This document shows, piece by piece, positions 1 through 9,250 of a DNA stretch of 64,000 bases; position 1 is the first letter of the stretch, and each line of letters begins with the position of its first letter. Made by a program: the position numbers and the translations under genes. The DNA comes from Bifidobacterium thermophilum (lineage in GTDB: Bacteria > Actinomycetota > Actinomycetes > Actinomycetales > Bifidobacteriaceae): the NCBI GenBank assembly GCA_000741495.1, contig JGZV01000005.1:124001-188000 (forward strand). The letters are read 5' to 3'. Under the pieces are notes generated by a model that was given only the letters and a program-made list of their open reading frames with translations, was not told where the DNA came from and did no database searches.

Positions 1-30
1 GCTTGCGCCGTACACGTTGATATCGCTCAT
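1..30 (-). CDS. 5' end of an unidentified gene, cut by the window edge
   Basis: An ATG on the minus strand at 30-28 is preceded by a good ribosome binding site (AAGGAA about 7 bases upstream). It opens a frame reading MSDINVYGAS up to the window edge. It lies 190 bases downstream of the ABC permease in the same direction, so it may belong to that operon. Ten residues are too few to name a family. Confidence 0.5.
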   Translation of the reverse strand, partial: MSDINVYGAS

Positions 31-220
31 GGTTCCTTCTTTCGTTGATGGTTGCCGACGGGGCTCCCGTCCGTTCGCCCCGCGCGTTGGTTGCCTATGC
101 TAAAGCAAAACGATGGCTGATGCAGCTGTCCGGCATCAGGATTCGCAGTCCGCGCAAAACAGACAGCCCGCCGGACAGCACGACCCTGCACCTCCCGACC
201 GCAGCGCACCCGCCCCGCGA

Positions 221-883
221 TCAGCTGTGCGCCGCCAGTCGCCGTTCGCACCAGTGCTGCACCCACGTGAGCACCGTGCAGAACAGCAGATAGACGACCC
301 CGACCTCAAGGTAGAGCGCAAGCGGCTCGTAGTACACGGCGGTGATGCGCTGCGCGGTCATGAACATCTCGACGACGGTGATATTCGCGGCGAGCGACGT
401 GTCCTTGACCAGTGAGATGAACGTGTTGAACAGCGCGGGGAACGCCGACCGGAACGCCTGCGGCAGTACGATGCGGCGCATGATCGTCACATACGACATA
501 TTCGTTGCGTATCCGGCCTCGAACTGTCCGCGCGGCACCGCTTCAATCGCGCCTCTCAAGGTCTCGGACGCGTAGGCGCCCACGTTAAGCGAGAACGCGA
601 TTATAGCGGACGGAATCGCCGGAATGGTCACGCCAATGGACGGCAGGCCGAAGAAGATCACGAACAGTTGCACGAGCAGCGGCGTCCCGCGGAACACCCA
701 CACGTAGAATTGCGCGATCTGCGTGAGCACCGGCGTACGTGCCACGCGGGTGAGCGCCACGATGATCGCCAGCGTCAAGCCAATGGCGAAGGAGACCAGG
801 GTGAGTGGAATCGTCACCGTGATTCCTGGAATCAGTAGTTTGCCGAATGAATCGACGACTATCTGCCAGACCCTGCCGTCCAT
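221..883 (-). CDS. polar amino-acid ABC transporter permease
   Basis: This 220-residue protein is the membrane subunit of a polar amino-acid importer of the His/Glu/Gln/Arg family (HisM/GlnP type). It has an amphipathic start, about five hydrophobic segments, and the conserved cytoplasmic loop around residues 130-150 (EAVPRGQFEAGYA followed by IMRRIVLPQAFR), the EAA motif that docks the ATPase. Length is normal for the family. The start has AAAGGAG eight bases upstream. It is the third gene of a minus-strand operon behind the ATPase and the binding lipoprotein. The substrate cannot be told from sequence; glutamine, glutamate, cystine or arginine are all possible. Confidence 0.93.
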   Translation of the reverse strand: MDGRVWQIVVDSFGKLLIPGITVTIPLTLVSFAIGLTLAIIVALTRVARTPVLTQIAQFYVWVFRGTPLLVQLFVIFFGLPSIGVTIPAIPSAIIAFSLNVGAYASETLRGAIEAVPRGQFEAGYATNMSYVTIMRRIVLPQAFRSAFPALFNTFISLVKDTSLAANITVVEMFMTAQRITAVYYEPLALYLEVGVVYLLFCTVLTWVQHWCERRLAAHS

Positions 884-950
884 TGCGGCTCCTTTCGTAA
901 TCTATACCGGTTTTCAGTTTCCAGCGCAACCGAGGGTTACTTGCCGAGGG

Positions 951-1763
951 TTACTTGGTTGAGATGTCCTCGCCGAAGTACTTTTCGGAGATCTTCTTGA
1001 GCGTCCCGTCCTTGCGCAGCTTGGCGATGGACTTGTTAATCGCTTCGGTCAGGTCGTCGCTGCCCTTGCGCAGCGGGAAGTGTGCGGCCGGGGTTTTCTC
1101 GCTTTTCACGGCGATTTTGATGTCGGCGTTCGGCTTCTGCTTGAGGTAGTCGAGCACAGCGAGCCCGTCGTTGACAATCACGTCGGCACGTCCGGAGGTC
1201 AGGGTTTCCACGGCCTGCGAGAAATCGTTGACCTGCACGAGCGTCGCGCCCTTTTCTTGCGCGACTTTCGCCCAGTTGCTGCCGTTTTGCCCGGCGTCTT
1301 TCTTGCCTTTGATATCGTCGAAGGATTTGATGGAATTGTCGTTCTTGCGGGTGATGACCACGCCGTATGAGTAGGCGTACGGCTCGGTGAAATCGTATTT
1401 CGCCTTGCGTTCGGCAGTGGTGGTGATCTCGTTGGCCACGCTATCGGTTTTCTTTGAATCCACGCTGGCGAGCAGTGAGTCGAAGTTCGCTTCGGAGAAT
1501 TCGGCTTTCACGCCAAGGTCCTTGGCGACGGCGGTGGCGACATCCACGTCGTAGCCGGTGAGCTTGTTGGTTTTCGAATCATGGTAGCTGTAGGGCGCGT
1601 ACGTGCCTTCGGTGCCGAAGACTAGCGTTCCCTTGTTCTTGACTTCCTGCAGCGCGCTCGTGGACGAGCTGGAGGAGCCACAAGCGCCCAGCGGCGCAAT
1701 CAGGGTGATGGCGGCGAGGGCCGCGGCGGCGAGCCGCAGGGTATGGCGTGTGCGTGTGGTCAT
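951..1763 (-). CDS. amino-acid ABC transporter substrate-binding lipoprotein
   Basis: This 270-residue extracellular solute-binding protein (family 3) delivers an amino acid to the adjacent permease. The chosen ATG at 1763 has AAGGAG upstream and gives a short basic N-terminus, a hydrophobic stretch and the lipobox LGAC, followed by a serine-rich linker. This marks a lipid-anchored protein. The frame stays open further upstream, but that part has no ribosome site and would bury the signal peptide. Family-typical stretches include GTLVFGTEGTYAPYSY and LTGYDVDVATAVAKDLG near the mature N-terminus. It lies between the ATPase and permease genes. Confidence 0.94.
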   Translation of the reverse strand: MTTRTRHTLRLAAAALAAITLIAPLGACGSSSSSTSALQEVKNKGTLVFGTEGTYAPYSYHDSKTNKLTGYDVDVATAVAKDLGVKAEFSEANFDSLLASVDSKKTDSVANEITTTAERKAKYDFTEPYAYSYGVVITRKNDNSIKSFDDIKGKKDAGQNGSNWAKVAQEKGATLVQVNDFSQAVETLTSGRADVIVNDGLAVLDYLKQKPNADIKIAVKSEKTPAAHFPLRKGSDDLTEAINKSIAKLRKDGTLKKISEKYFGEDISTK

Positions 1764-1807
1764 GGTTGCTCTCCTTGTTGTGATTGATGGTGATTGATTG
1801 CCGACGA

Positions 1808-1836
1808 TGACGTATGACGTATGACGTTTAACGTTT
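1808..1836. repeat. short tandem TGACGTA repeat
   Basis: The spacer between the ATPase and binding-protein genes holds TGACGTA twice and then TGACGTT, overlapped by ACGTTTAACGTTT. The pattern is visible directly. It may be a replication-slippage product or a small operator; nothing shows a function. Confidence 0.5.
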
Positions 1837-1911
1837 GGCATATGGCAGAGATGTGCCGATTGCGGGGACTGCGCTGGCAGGCAGTCGATTGCATGCGGCC
1901 TGAAACGAGGG

Positions 1912-2646
1912 TCAGGAAGCGAAGGATTGCAGGAATTCCGCGGTCCTCGGCTGCGACGGATGGTCGAAAATGTCGCTTGCCGTGCCTTGCTCCACAATGC
2001 CGCCGTGCTCAAAGAACACGACATGGTCGGAAGCCTCCCGGGCGAATCGCATCTCGTGGGTGACCATAAGCATGGTCATGCCGTCCGAGGCAAGCTGCCG
2101 GATGACTTCGAGCACGCCGCCGACCATCTCCGGGTCGAGGGCGGAGGTGGGCTCGTCAAGCAGCAGAAGCTCAGGTTTCGCGGCGATGGCCCGTGCGATG
2201 CCCACGCGCTGCTGTTGCCCGCCGGACAGGGTGCTGGGGTAGCGGTCGGCGAAGTCGGCGAGCCCCACGCGGTCAAGCTGCTCGCGCCCGATGGCTTCGG
2301 CCTCCTTGCGCGACTTGCCTTGCGCGTAAATCAACGGCTCGGTCACGTTCTGCAACGCCGTTTTGTTGGCGAACAGATTGTAGTTCTGGAACACGAAGCC
2401 GATGCGTGAACGGATCGCGCGGATCGTCGCCTTGTCGCGGGTCGCTAAATCGACCGGGCCGTCGCCGAAATCAATGGTGCCGCTATCGGCATGTTCGAGC
2501 ACGTCGATGACACGCAGCAGCGTGGATTTGCCAGATCCGGACGGACCGATGACGGTGACCGTCGCCGCGTGCGGAATATCAAGATCGACACCGGTGAGCA
2601 CATCATGCTCGCCGAAACGTTTATGCACGTCGCGGATGGTGATCAT
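1912..2646 (-). CDS. amino-acid ABC transporter ATP-binding protein
   Basis: This 244-residue ATPase of the GlnQ/HisP type powers the importer encoded by the next two genes. Walker A is GPSGSGKST near residue 35, the signature is LSGGQQQR, and Walker B is LLLLDEPTSALDPE, followed by the switch histidine in VTHEM. All catalytic positions are present. The ATG at 2646 is chosen because GAAAGGAG lies seven bases upstream; an upstream ATG at 2661 would sit inside or before that site. It is the first gene of the operon. Confidence 0.94.
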   Translation of the reverse strand: MITIRDVHKRFGEHDVLTGVDLDIPHAATVTVIGPSGSGKSTLLRVIDVLEHADSGTIDFGDGPVDLATRDKATIRAIRSRIGFVFQNYNLFANKTALQNVTEPLIYAQGKSRKEAEAIGREQLDRVGLADFADRYPSTLSGGQQQRVGIARAIAAKPELLLLDEPTSALDPEMVGGVLEVIRQLASDGMTMLMVTHEMRFAREASDHVVFFEHGGIVEQGTASDIFDHPSQPRTAEFLQSFAS

Positions 2647-2665
2647 TGACGCTCCTTTCACGGGA

Positions 2666-2692
2666 CCTATATGGCGGATTTGTATCTATCAA
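2666..2692 (-). promoter_or_regulatory. candidate promoter of the ABC transporter operon
   Basis: On the minus strand TTGATA (2692-2687) is followed after 15 bases by TATAGG (2671-2666), about 20 bases before the ATPase start. The spacing is shorter than ideal, so this is a tentative call. Confidence 0.4.
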
Positions 2693-2804
2693 CTGTATAG
2701 GCCGGGCCGGTGACCGTTTCCGGCGCGGCTATACCAATCGCCTATTGCAGGCTATCAGCGCCCGCCCACGCCCGCCCATCCCGATGCCGTCCTACAGTGG
2801 AATC

Positions 2805-4475
2805 ATGTCTTGTACTACGCTTCTTGTCGGAAAATCCGCCACTATCGACGGCTCGACCATGATTGCCCGCAACGACGATTCCGGTTCTGGCCGCTACGAT
2901 CCGAAACGCTTCATCGCCGTCAACCCGTGCGACCAGCCGCGGCATTATCGCAGCGAACTGAGCCACGTGAGCATCGACCTGCCGGACGACCCGTGCCGCT
3001 ACAGCATTGTCCCGAACGCGTTGCCCGGCCGCGGAATCCTCGCGGAATGCGGGATCAGCGAGCGCAATATCGCGATGAGCGCGACCGAGACGATCGCGGT
3101 GAATGAGCGTGTGCTCGGTGCTGATCCGATGGTCGAATTGCAACCGGCTCACGGCAATCCCGGTGATGATGATTACCGGCCGGAAATCCCCGGTGGTATC
3201 GGCGAGGAGGATTTCATCACACTGGTGCTGCCGTACGTGCATTCCGCGCGTGAGGGCGTGCACCGGCTGGGCGAGCTGCTGGAACGGTTCGGCACGTACG
3301 AGGCGAACGGCATCGCCATTTCGGATGTGGACGACGTGTGGTATGTGGAGACGATTGGCGGACACCATTGGATTGCCAAGCGTGTGCCGGATGACTGCTA
3401 TGCCGCCATTCCCAACCAGTTGGGGCTTGACGATTTCGATATAGAGGATGCGTTCGGCGATGCCCGCAATCATATGTGCAGCGCCGATTTGGCGGAGTTC
3501 ATCCGCGAGAATCATCTCGACCGCGGCATGGGCGCAGACAGCTTGAACCGAGTTGGCCGGTTCAATCCGCGCACGCTGTTCGGCACACGCACGACGAAAG
3601 ACCATATCTATAACACGCCGCGTGCCTGGTATATGGAGCGCTATCTGAACCCGAGCGAGGACTGGGATTCGCCTGCTGCCCGGTACACGCCGATATCCGA
3701 TGACATTCCGTGGTGCCGCCGGCCGGAGAACCGCGTGACGGTCGAGGATGTCGCGTTCCTCATGGCCTCGCATTTCGAGGACACGCCCTACGACCCGTAC
3801 GGCACGCTCGGCACGGAAGAGACGCGGCACCGCTACCGCCCGATCGGCATCAACCGCACCGGGCAGATGGGATTGCTGCAAATCCGCCCATACGAGCCGG
3901 AAGCGAACCGGTCGGTGATGTGGCTGCAATACGGTTCCGGCCCGTTCACCACGCTCACACCGTTCTACACGAATGTGCGCGACACGCCCGCGTATCTGCG
4001 CGATACGAGCGCGGAAGTGTCGACCGACTCGTTCTATTGGACGAGCCGCATCATCGCGGCGCTCGCCGACCCGCATTATGTGTCGAATAGCAACGCGATT
4101 GAGCATTACCGTGAGAACGTCATGTCGCATGGGCACGCGCATGTCGCTCGCGTTGATGCCGCGCTGCGGGGTGCGACGGGTGTTGGTGCGAGCGCCGATG
4201 CTGGTACTGGTGCCGGACATGCCGTGAGTTGCGCCGATATCGAGGATGTCGAAGGCATCAAGCATAGCGGGGTGCGCGTGGATGCTGCCGTCGAGGCGGC
4301 CGACGATGCTGCTTCCGGAGAATCCGCCGATTGCCGTACTGCATGCGACGCCCTTGAACAAGCGAACCAGCGGATGGCGGATTACTTGCGCTCGCAAACC
4401 CAGGAGCTGCTCAGCAAGGTGTTGTACACGTCCAGCAACCTGATGCGCAACGCCTTCGCCATGTCCGACCGCTGA
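2805..4475 (+). CDS. C69-family dipeptidase
   Basis: This 556-residue protein belongs to peptidase family C69 (PepD type), N-terminal-nucleophile hydrolases that cleave dipeptides. The start at 2805 gives MSCTTLLVGKSATIDGST, with the nucleophile Cys at position 3 and the family's DGSTMIARNDDSG stretch. Later landmarks are ISERNIAMSATET, GIAISDVDDVWYVET and the central HHWIAKRVPDD. The N-terminal extension possible from the upstream frame lacks homology. The last 90 residues are alanine/aspartate-rich and probably a helical tail. No signal peptide is seen, so it is likely cytoplasmic. A paralogue starts at 63859. Upstream ribosome site is weak. Confidence 0.9.
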   Translation: MSCTTLLVGKSATIDGSTMIARNDDSGSGRYDPKRFIAVNPCDQPRHYRSELSHVSIDLPDDPCRYSIVPNALPGRGILAECGISERNIAMSATETIAVNERVLGADPMVELQPAHGNPGDDDYRPEIPGGIGEEDFITLVLPYVHSAREGVHRLGELLERFGTYEANGIAISDVDDVWYVETIGGHHWIAKRVPDDCYAAIPNQLGLDDFDIEDAFGDARNHMCSADLAEFIRENHLDRGMGADSLNRVGRFNPRTLFGTRTTKDHIYNTPRAWYMERYLNPSEDWDSPAARYTPISDDIPWCRRPENRVTVEDVAFLMASHFEDTPYDPYGTLGTEETRHRYRPIGINRTGQMGLLQIRPYEPEANRSVMWLQYGSGPFTTLTPFYTNVRDTPAYLRDTSAEVSTDSFYWTSRIIAALADPHYVSNSNAIEHYRENVMSHGHAHVARVDAALRGATGVGASADAGTGAGHAVSCADIEDVEGIKHSGVRVDAAVEAADDAASGESADCRTACDALEQANQRMADYLRSQTQELLSKVLYTSSNLMRNAFAMSDR

Positions 4476-4489
4476 GCGCCCTAGGCTCT

Positions 4490-4533
4490 CGGGCCGGCTA
4501 CCGCCCGAAACCCGTTGCGGTGTAGCCGGCCCG
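4490..4533. terminator. bidirectional hairpin terminator between convergent genes
   Basis: A perfect 12-bp stem (CGGGCCGGCTAC pairing with GTAGCCGGCCCG) lies between the ends of the dipeptidase and glycosyltransferase genes. There is no long U tract, which is common in this window. Confidence 0.7.
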
Positions 4534-4545
4534 GGGCAACGGTCG

Positions 4546-5634
4546 TCAGTTGAAACCGACGACGTGTTCGGCGATGTTGTAGCCGTGCCGGATGATGAAT
4601 CGCCCGGTCCGCCCGTGCAGGTTGATTGCGCGCGAGACGAGTTTATGCCGCACGTCATGCCCAATTTGCGGCGAAGTGACATCAATTTCGTGCCACAGCC
4701 GGTCCTTCTGACGGTAATTTTCACGGTCGCGCGACAGAATCAGGAACACGCTGGTCACCACGCTGTTAATCGACAGGAAGTGGATCATGTACCGGTACAG
4801 CCCGTCCGGCACGGTGCCGCGCTCCGGTGTCGCCTCAAGCATGAGATGGTTGACGAGTTGCAACTGCCTCACACGCCGGATCATCACATCGGTCTGCACA
4901 GACTGGCCTTCGCGCCCGATGAAGTAGTGGTAGAACGGCGTATCCAGGTACATGAGCCTGCGCACCCACGGGAACGGCTGATACGAGTAAATGAAATCGA
5001 CATAGAAGGTGTGCTCCGGCAAAATCATGCCTGATTCTCGCACGACCGAGGTACGGAAGGTCAGCGCATGCATGATCATGTACTGCGAGATGCCGAAATG
5101 CCGCAGATCGTCCCAGCCGAGCCTACGGTTCGCATCCATGACGTTGCTGAAATGTACAACATGCTTGTTGCGTTTGCCAACTTTGTCATAGACGTAATCG
5201 GTGACCAGCAGGTCGATGGGTTCCCGTTCGAAGCGTTGCGCGCGCAGGGTTTCCATGACTTGACCGAGCGAATCGCTGCCGACCCAGTCGTCAGCGTCCA
5301 CGACCTTCACATACATGCCGGCGGCTTCACGAATGCCTGTGTTGACCGCGCCGCCGTGCCCCTTGTTCGGCTGGTGGATCGCCCTGACCACGCCCGGATG
5401 CGCTGCCTGGAGCCGGTCGGCAAGCTCTGGAGTCGTGTCGGATGACCCGTCGTCGACGATGAGCACCTCGATATCGCCGGTATCGGGCGTGTCAATCAAC
5501 GAAGCGACGCAACGCTCGAGATACTGCTCCATGTTGTACGCGGGTACGACGAACGTCAACGTCTTGGCCTGCTGTGACGTTCCCCGTTGAACGCTGTGGT
5601 GAGAATCCGGCGTGGCGTCCGTGAAATTAGTCAT
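4546..5634 (-). CDS. family 2 glycosyltransferase
   Basis: This 362-residue GT2 enzyme has a GT-A fold. It starts its catalytic domain at about residue 27 with TFVVPAYNMEQYLERCV, followed by the nucleotide-binding VLIVDDGSSD and the DXD-type metal site in VVDADDWVGSDSL. The second half contains a conserved region seen in glycosyltransferases that act on cell-wall or capsular glycans. No transmembrane segment is obvious. The ATG has AGGTGGAA just upstream. It stands alone, convergent with the dipeptidase. Donor and acceptor sugars cannot be inferred. Confidence 0.88.
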   Translation of the reverse strand: MTNFTDATPDSHHSVQRGTSQQAKTLTFVVPAYNMEQYLERCVASLIDTPDTGDIEVLIVDDGSSDTTPELADRLQAAHPGVVRAIHQPNKGHGGAVNTGIREAAGMYVKVVDADDWVGSDSLGQVMETLRAQRFEREPIDLLVTDYVYDKVGKRNKHVVHFSNVMDANRRLGWDDLRHFGISQYMIMHALTFRTSVVRESGMILPEHTFYVDFIYSYQPFPWVRRLMYLDTPFYHYFIGREGQSVQTDVMIRRVRQLQLVNHLMLEATPERGTVPDGLYRYMIHFLSINSVVTSVFLILSRDRENYRQKDRLWHEIDVTSPQIGHDVRHKLVSRAINLHGRTGRFIIRHGYNIAEHVVGFN

Positions 5635-5784
5635 TGTTCCACCTTCTGTATGTCCCGTGCAAGGCTATCACGAGGAGTGTGGCGGCGTGGCGGGGCTTGC
5701 CCGATTTGTGGGTTTCGGCGCCTGATTTGCATGAGGATTTCACAAAGGCGTTACTGCAGGTTCAAGTCGCGGAAGGTGCCCGGA

Positions 5785-6597
5785 TTATGCCGCGTTCTCC
5801 GGGGTTGCGTTCTCTGGGGGCACAGAATCCGCTTGATTTGCAGCAGTTGGCGGAATCGGTTCCGCGGTGTCGGCGGAGTTGGTGTCTGCGGCGGGCGGAT
5901 TGCGCTGTTCGCCGCCATTGTCGCGCTTCGTCTTCTGCGCCGCCTTTTCAGCCGCTTCGCGCGCACGCTTGGCCTTCGCGCCCTCATAGCGCAGTTCCGG
6001 CTTGGCTTCGAGGCGGGACAGGCCGTGCCAGGCGAGGTTGACGATGAGCGCGGCGAGCTGTTCCTTGCCGAGCTTGGGTCGGTCGGCCCAATACTGGCCG
6101 GTGAATACGGTCATGCCGACAAGCATTTGCGCGTAGTACGGCGCGCTTTTGACGGGAAGATGCTGGCGTTTGAACCATTCGACGAGAATCTGCTCGACTT
6201 TTGAGCTCACATCGCCGAGCAGCGAGCTGAACGAGCCGGTTGGGTCGGTGCTGGGGGAATCCCGCACCAGGACTTGGAAGCCTTCCGGATTCTCCTCGAT
6301 GTAGGTGAGGAGTGCGAGGGCGGCGCGTTCCACAATCTGCCGGGGATGGGCATCCGTGTCGCTGAGCGAACCGATGAGCGCGTCGGTCAATGCGCGCATT
6401 TCGCGGTCGACGACCACGGCGTACAAGCCTTCCTTGCCGCCGAAATGCTCGTAGACGATGGGCTTGCTGACTTTAGCGCTCGCGGCGATTTCCTCGACGC
6501 TCACCGCTTCAAACCCTTTGGACGCGAACAGCGACCGCCCTATCTCGATAAGCTGCTCGCGCCGCTGATACGACGTCATCCTCGAACTACTTGCCAT
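5785..6597 (-). CDS. TetR/AcrR-family transcriptional regulator with a long C-terminal tail
   Basis: This 270-residue regulator has the TetR helix-turn-helix at about residues 26-55 (VSVEEIAASAKVSKPIVYEHFGG). The ligand domain follows to about residue 205. The last 60 residues are low-complexity, rich in Ala, Pro, Lys and Glu, and make it longer than the usual 190-220. The start at 6597 is the first Met before the DNA-binding domain; no good ribosome site precedes it, so Met at 6579 is an alternative. Target genes are unknown; autoregulation is usual for the family. Confidence 0.88.
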   Translation of the reverse strand: MASSSRMTSYQRREQLIEIGRSLFASKGFEAVSVEEIAASAKVSKPIVYEHFGGKEGLYAVVVDREMRALTDALIGSLSDTDAHPRQIVERAALALLTYIEENPEGFQVLVRDSPSTDPTGSFSSLLGDVSSKVEQILVEWFKRQHLPVKSAPYYAQMLVGMTVFTGQYWADRPKLGKEQLAALIVNLAWHGLSRLEAKPELRYEGAKAKRAREAAEKAAQKTKRDNGGEQRNPPAADTNSADTAEPIPPTAANQADSVPPENATPENAA

Positions 6598-6678
6598 AGT
6601 GTCTAGTTTCTCACCCCTTGTGGATTTCAGCTGTGGGGAGGGATGGTGGAGCGCGGGTTTTGGTCCGGGCGCGGGCAC

Positions 6679-7088
6679 TCAAGGATAGCTGTGTATCCCG
6701 AGGTTCCTGTTCGCCCTGCGGCACAGGAACCGGCGGATGGACGCGTATTTCGCCGGTGCTGTTGAGATGCGCGCGTATTCGCGGGTTGCTGCGGTTGGAC
6801 GACGCCGGCAAGTCCGGGATGCGTTCCCATCTGCCGGTCGCCGGGCGTGGGGTGGTGCGGGAACCGGCGATTGTGTGCGTATCTCATCGGTGTTGCCGGA
6901 ATCGCGTGCCCATCTTCGGGTTGCTGCGGGGGTGGTGGAGCGGCGTCTCGTACTTGCACGCCCATCTTGCGTTTGCCGGGCGCAATCCAGCACAGGAACT
7001 GCCAGTTGTGTGCGTATCATACCGATGCCGTGGGGGATGCGCCACTATCTCCCGGTTCCTGCGACCGCAACGATACGGCCTTGCACAC
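6679..7088 (-). repeat. degenerate tandem repeats of about 135 bp in the tetR upstream region
   Basis: The 490-base gap between the tetR start and the next gene is filled by diverged copies of one unit. Three copies start near 6722, 6859 and 6992 on the plus strand, each with GGAACYGSC, then a GTGCGTAT-like box, then YCATCT or TATCTC and GGTTSCTGCG. Between them a half-unit repeats CCCATCT and GCCGGGCG. Read on the minus strand, 7020-6679 stays open with a 45-residue periodicity (IRTQxxVP repeated). Codon content is arginine- and proline-rich and no ribosome site precedes it, so I treat this as noncoding repeat or a gene remnant. Confidence 0.6.
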
Positions 7089-7700
7089 TTACGCTCCCAT
7101 CTGCCGGGGGTCGTAAGTCCCGCCGGGCACGTAACTCCCCGCCGCCGAGGGTTGCATCGCCCCACGCGCTGACAGGCCCCGTCGGGATTGTGCGAACAGG
7201 ATAATCGCCGTCACCACATCCACGCAGAACAGGAATCCCGCGATGCCGTACATCACGCTTTGTACAGGTGTCAGTCGGCCGCGCCGCACTCCGACAATCA
7301 CTGCGGCAAGTTCATATAATCCGCTCGTCACAATGAGTGTCGCGTCGGCGATGAAACAGAACGCCCACACCGCCACCGTGATGAACGGGATTTTCAACGA
7401 GAGGATGATTGACAGCGCGGCGCACGCGAACACCAGCAGATAGTAGGGGATATGGGCGAGTTTGATGATCATCGCATTGCGTGCGAGCGAGCGGAATTCA
7501 CTGTTCCAGGAAAGCCAGATGTACAGCGCCCCGATGATTCCCGTAGTGAGCACCCACATGGTCGCGATCAGCGGGAGATTGTCGGAGAACCAGTCGGCAT
7601 CTTCGAACACGTGCGCGCAGACACTGAACATGAACCAGAACAGGTAGGGTTGTGCGGCTTCGAATACGGTGAGTGCGGTGAGCGCATGCTTGGTGTTCAT
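7089..7700 (-). CDS. hypothetical integral membrane protein
   Basis: This 203-residue protein has about five hydrophobic segments, starting with AAQPYLFWFMFSV and LPLIATMWVLTTGIIGALYIWL. A short cytosolic tail follows, rich in Ala, Gly, Ser and Tyr. The ATG at 7700 follows AGGA; the frame reads further upstream but without a ribosome site. I do not recognise the family. It is transcribed toward the repeat block and tetR. Confidence 0.75.
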   Translation of the reverse strand: MNTKHALTALTVFEAAQPYLFWFMFSVCAHVFEDADWFSDNLPLIATMWVLTTGIIGALYIWLSWNSEFRSLARNAMIIKLAHIPYYLLVFACAALSIILSLKIPFITVAVWAFCFIADATLIVTSGLYELAAVIVGVRRGRLTPVQSVMYGIAGFLFCVDVVTAIILFAQSRRGLSARGAMQPSAAGSYVPGGTYDPRQMGA

Positions 7701-7853
7701 GTCATGTCCTGCCGTCAGCGGTTGATGCGGAATACAGCGATGTGGTTTCCGTTGCATCCCAGTGTATCAAGGCGGATGGGCGTGGCGTTGAGCCATACGT
7801 GGTGCATGCCTCGTATAGTCCCGCCTGTCCCTTGAAAACCATAGGCTGGAAGC

Positions 7854-9164
7854 ATGAATACTCAACAGATTATTGCGATTGTTGTGGTGGCGGTTATCGC
7901 CATCGCGTTGATTATCGCCGGCGTGCTCGCTGACCGTTCGCGCAAGAAGCGTATCGATGCGGCCGAGCAGGCCCGCGAAGACCGCGAGGCCGCGGCGAAA
8001 GCGGCCGCCGACAAGGCGATTGCGGCGAAACAGGCTGCCGGTTCCGAAGCCGGATCCGCTGCAGGGGCTGCGTCGACACCGTCCGATCAGAAGTCGGGAG
8101 CTGAATCGGCTGAATCGACGAAACAAGCCGAATCAGCACAATCAGCGGCTTCGTCAACCGAATCCGCCGGTTCGGCCCAATCCGCCCAACCTGAGAGCCG
8201 GGCTTCCCAGACCGCTGAATCCCAGCCGCAAACGCCGGAATCCGCGACCTCCCGCATGACCCGTCTGAAGGCGCGCTTGGCGAACAGCGCGAACCCCTTC
8301 GGCAAGGCCCTGTTCAACATTCTCGCCAAGGACCACCTGTCCGAGGCTGATTGGGAGGACGTCGAGGACACACTGCTCATGGCCGATGTCGGCGCGGATG
8401 CTTCCGAGCAGCTGGTCGAGGAGCTGCGCAACGACGCCCGCATCACCGGCACGCATGACCCCGCCCAGGTGCGTGAGGCCTTGCGTTCCAAGCTGCTTGC
8501 GATGGTCGGTACGGATACCGACCGTCGCCTGAACGCTGACAAGCCCGAAGCGCACAAGCCGAGCGTCATCATCATGGTCGGTGTCAACGGCACCGGCAAG
8601 ACCACGACCGCGGGCAAACTTGCGCGCCTGTTCGTCGCCGACGGCAAGAGCGTGATGCTCGGCGCGGCGGATACCTTCCGCGCGGCGGCGGCCGACCAGC
8701 TGGAAACCTGGGGCGCGAAGGTCAATGTGCCGGTCGTGCGTTCCGACAAGGATGGCGCCGACCCGGCATCCGTCGCGTTCGAGGCATCGCAGCGCGCGAA
8801 GAACGAGAACGCCGACGTGCTGATCATCGATACCGCGGGCCGCCTGCAGAACAAGGCGAATCTCATGGATGAGCTCGGCAAGATCCGCCGCGTCACCGAA
8901 AAGAACCTGCCGGTCGATGAGGTGTTGCTCGTCCTTGACGCGACCACTGGCCAGAACGGCATGGAGCAGGCGAAGGTGTTCGCTCAGGCGATCGGCATCA
9001 CCGGTGTCGTGCTGTCCAAGCTGGATGGTTCCGCGAAGGGTGGCATCGTGATTTCCGTGCAGAAGGAGCTTGGCGTGCCTGTCAAGCTGGTCGGTCTGGG
9101 CGAAGGTCCGGACGATCTGGCGCCCTTCAATCCGGAGGACTTCGTCGACGGCATTCTCGCCTGA
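7854..9164 (+). CDS. ftsY: signal recognition particle receptor FtsY
   Basis: FtsY docks SRP-ribosome complexes at the membrane through reciprocal GTPase activation with Ffh. The 436-residue protein begins with a transmembrane anchor (residues 5-25, IIAIVVVAVIAIALIIAG), as in actinobacterial FtsY. A 100-residue Ala/Ser/Glu-rich linker follows, then the NG domain from about residue 140. GTPase motifs are GVNGTGKTTT (about 243-252), DTFRAAAADQL, DTAGRLQNK and the SKLDGSAKGG closing loop. Everything needed is present. The SRP RNA lies in the same window at 47429. Confidence 0.96.
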   Translation: MNTQQIIAIVVVAVIAIALIIAGVLADRSRKKRIDAAEQAREDREAAAKAAADKAIAAKQAAGSEAGSAAGAASTPSDQKSGAESAESTKQAESAQSAASSTESAGSAQSAQPESRASQTAESQPQTPESATSRMTRLKARLANSANPFGKALFNILAKDHLSEADWEDVEDTLLMADVGADASEQLVEELRNDARITGTHDPAQVREALRSKLLAMVGTDTDRRLNADKPEAHKPSVIIMVGVNGTGKTTTAGKLARLFVADGKSVMLGAADTFRAAAADQLETWGAKVNVPVVRSDKDGADPASVAFEASQRAKNENADVLIIDTAGRLQNKANLMDELGKIRRVTEKNLPVDEVLLVLDATTGQNGMEQAKVFAQAIGITGVVLSKLDGSAKGGIVISVQKELGVPVKLVGLGEGPDDLAPFNPEDFVDGILA

Positions 9165-9250
9165 CACTGGGCGGTGCGGAGTGGTGCCGCCGTGCGCAAC
9201 GGAGCGCATCGGCGGCACCCTCATCCACTGTGTCGTGTTTCCTTGCGATT

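Noticed and set aside
2742..4724. Long open frame on the minus strand opposite the first dipeptidase
   Set aside because: It is a GC-rich shadow; the plus strand encodes clear C69 motifs and the minus reading is Arg/His-rich without family motifs.
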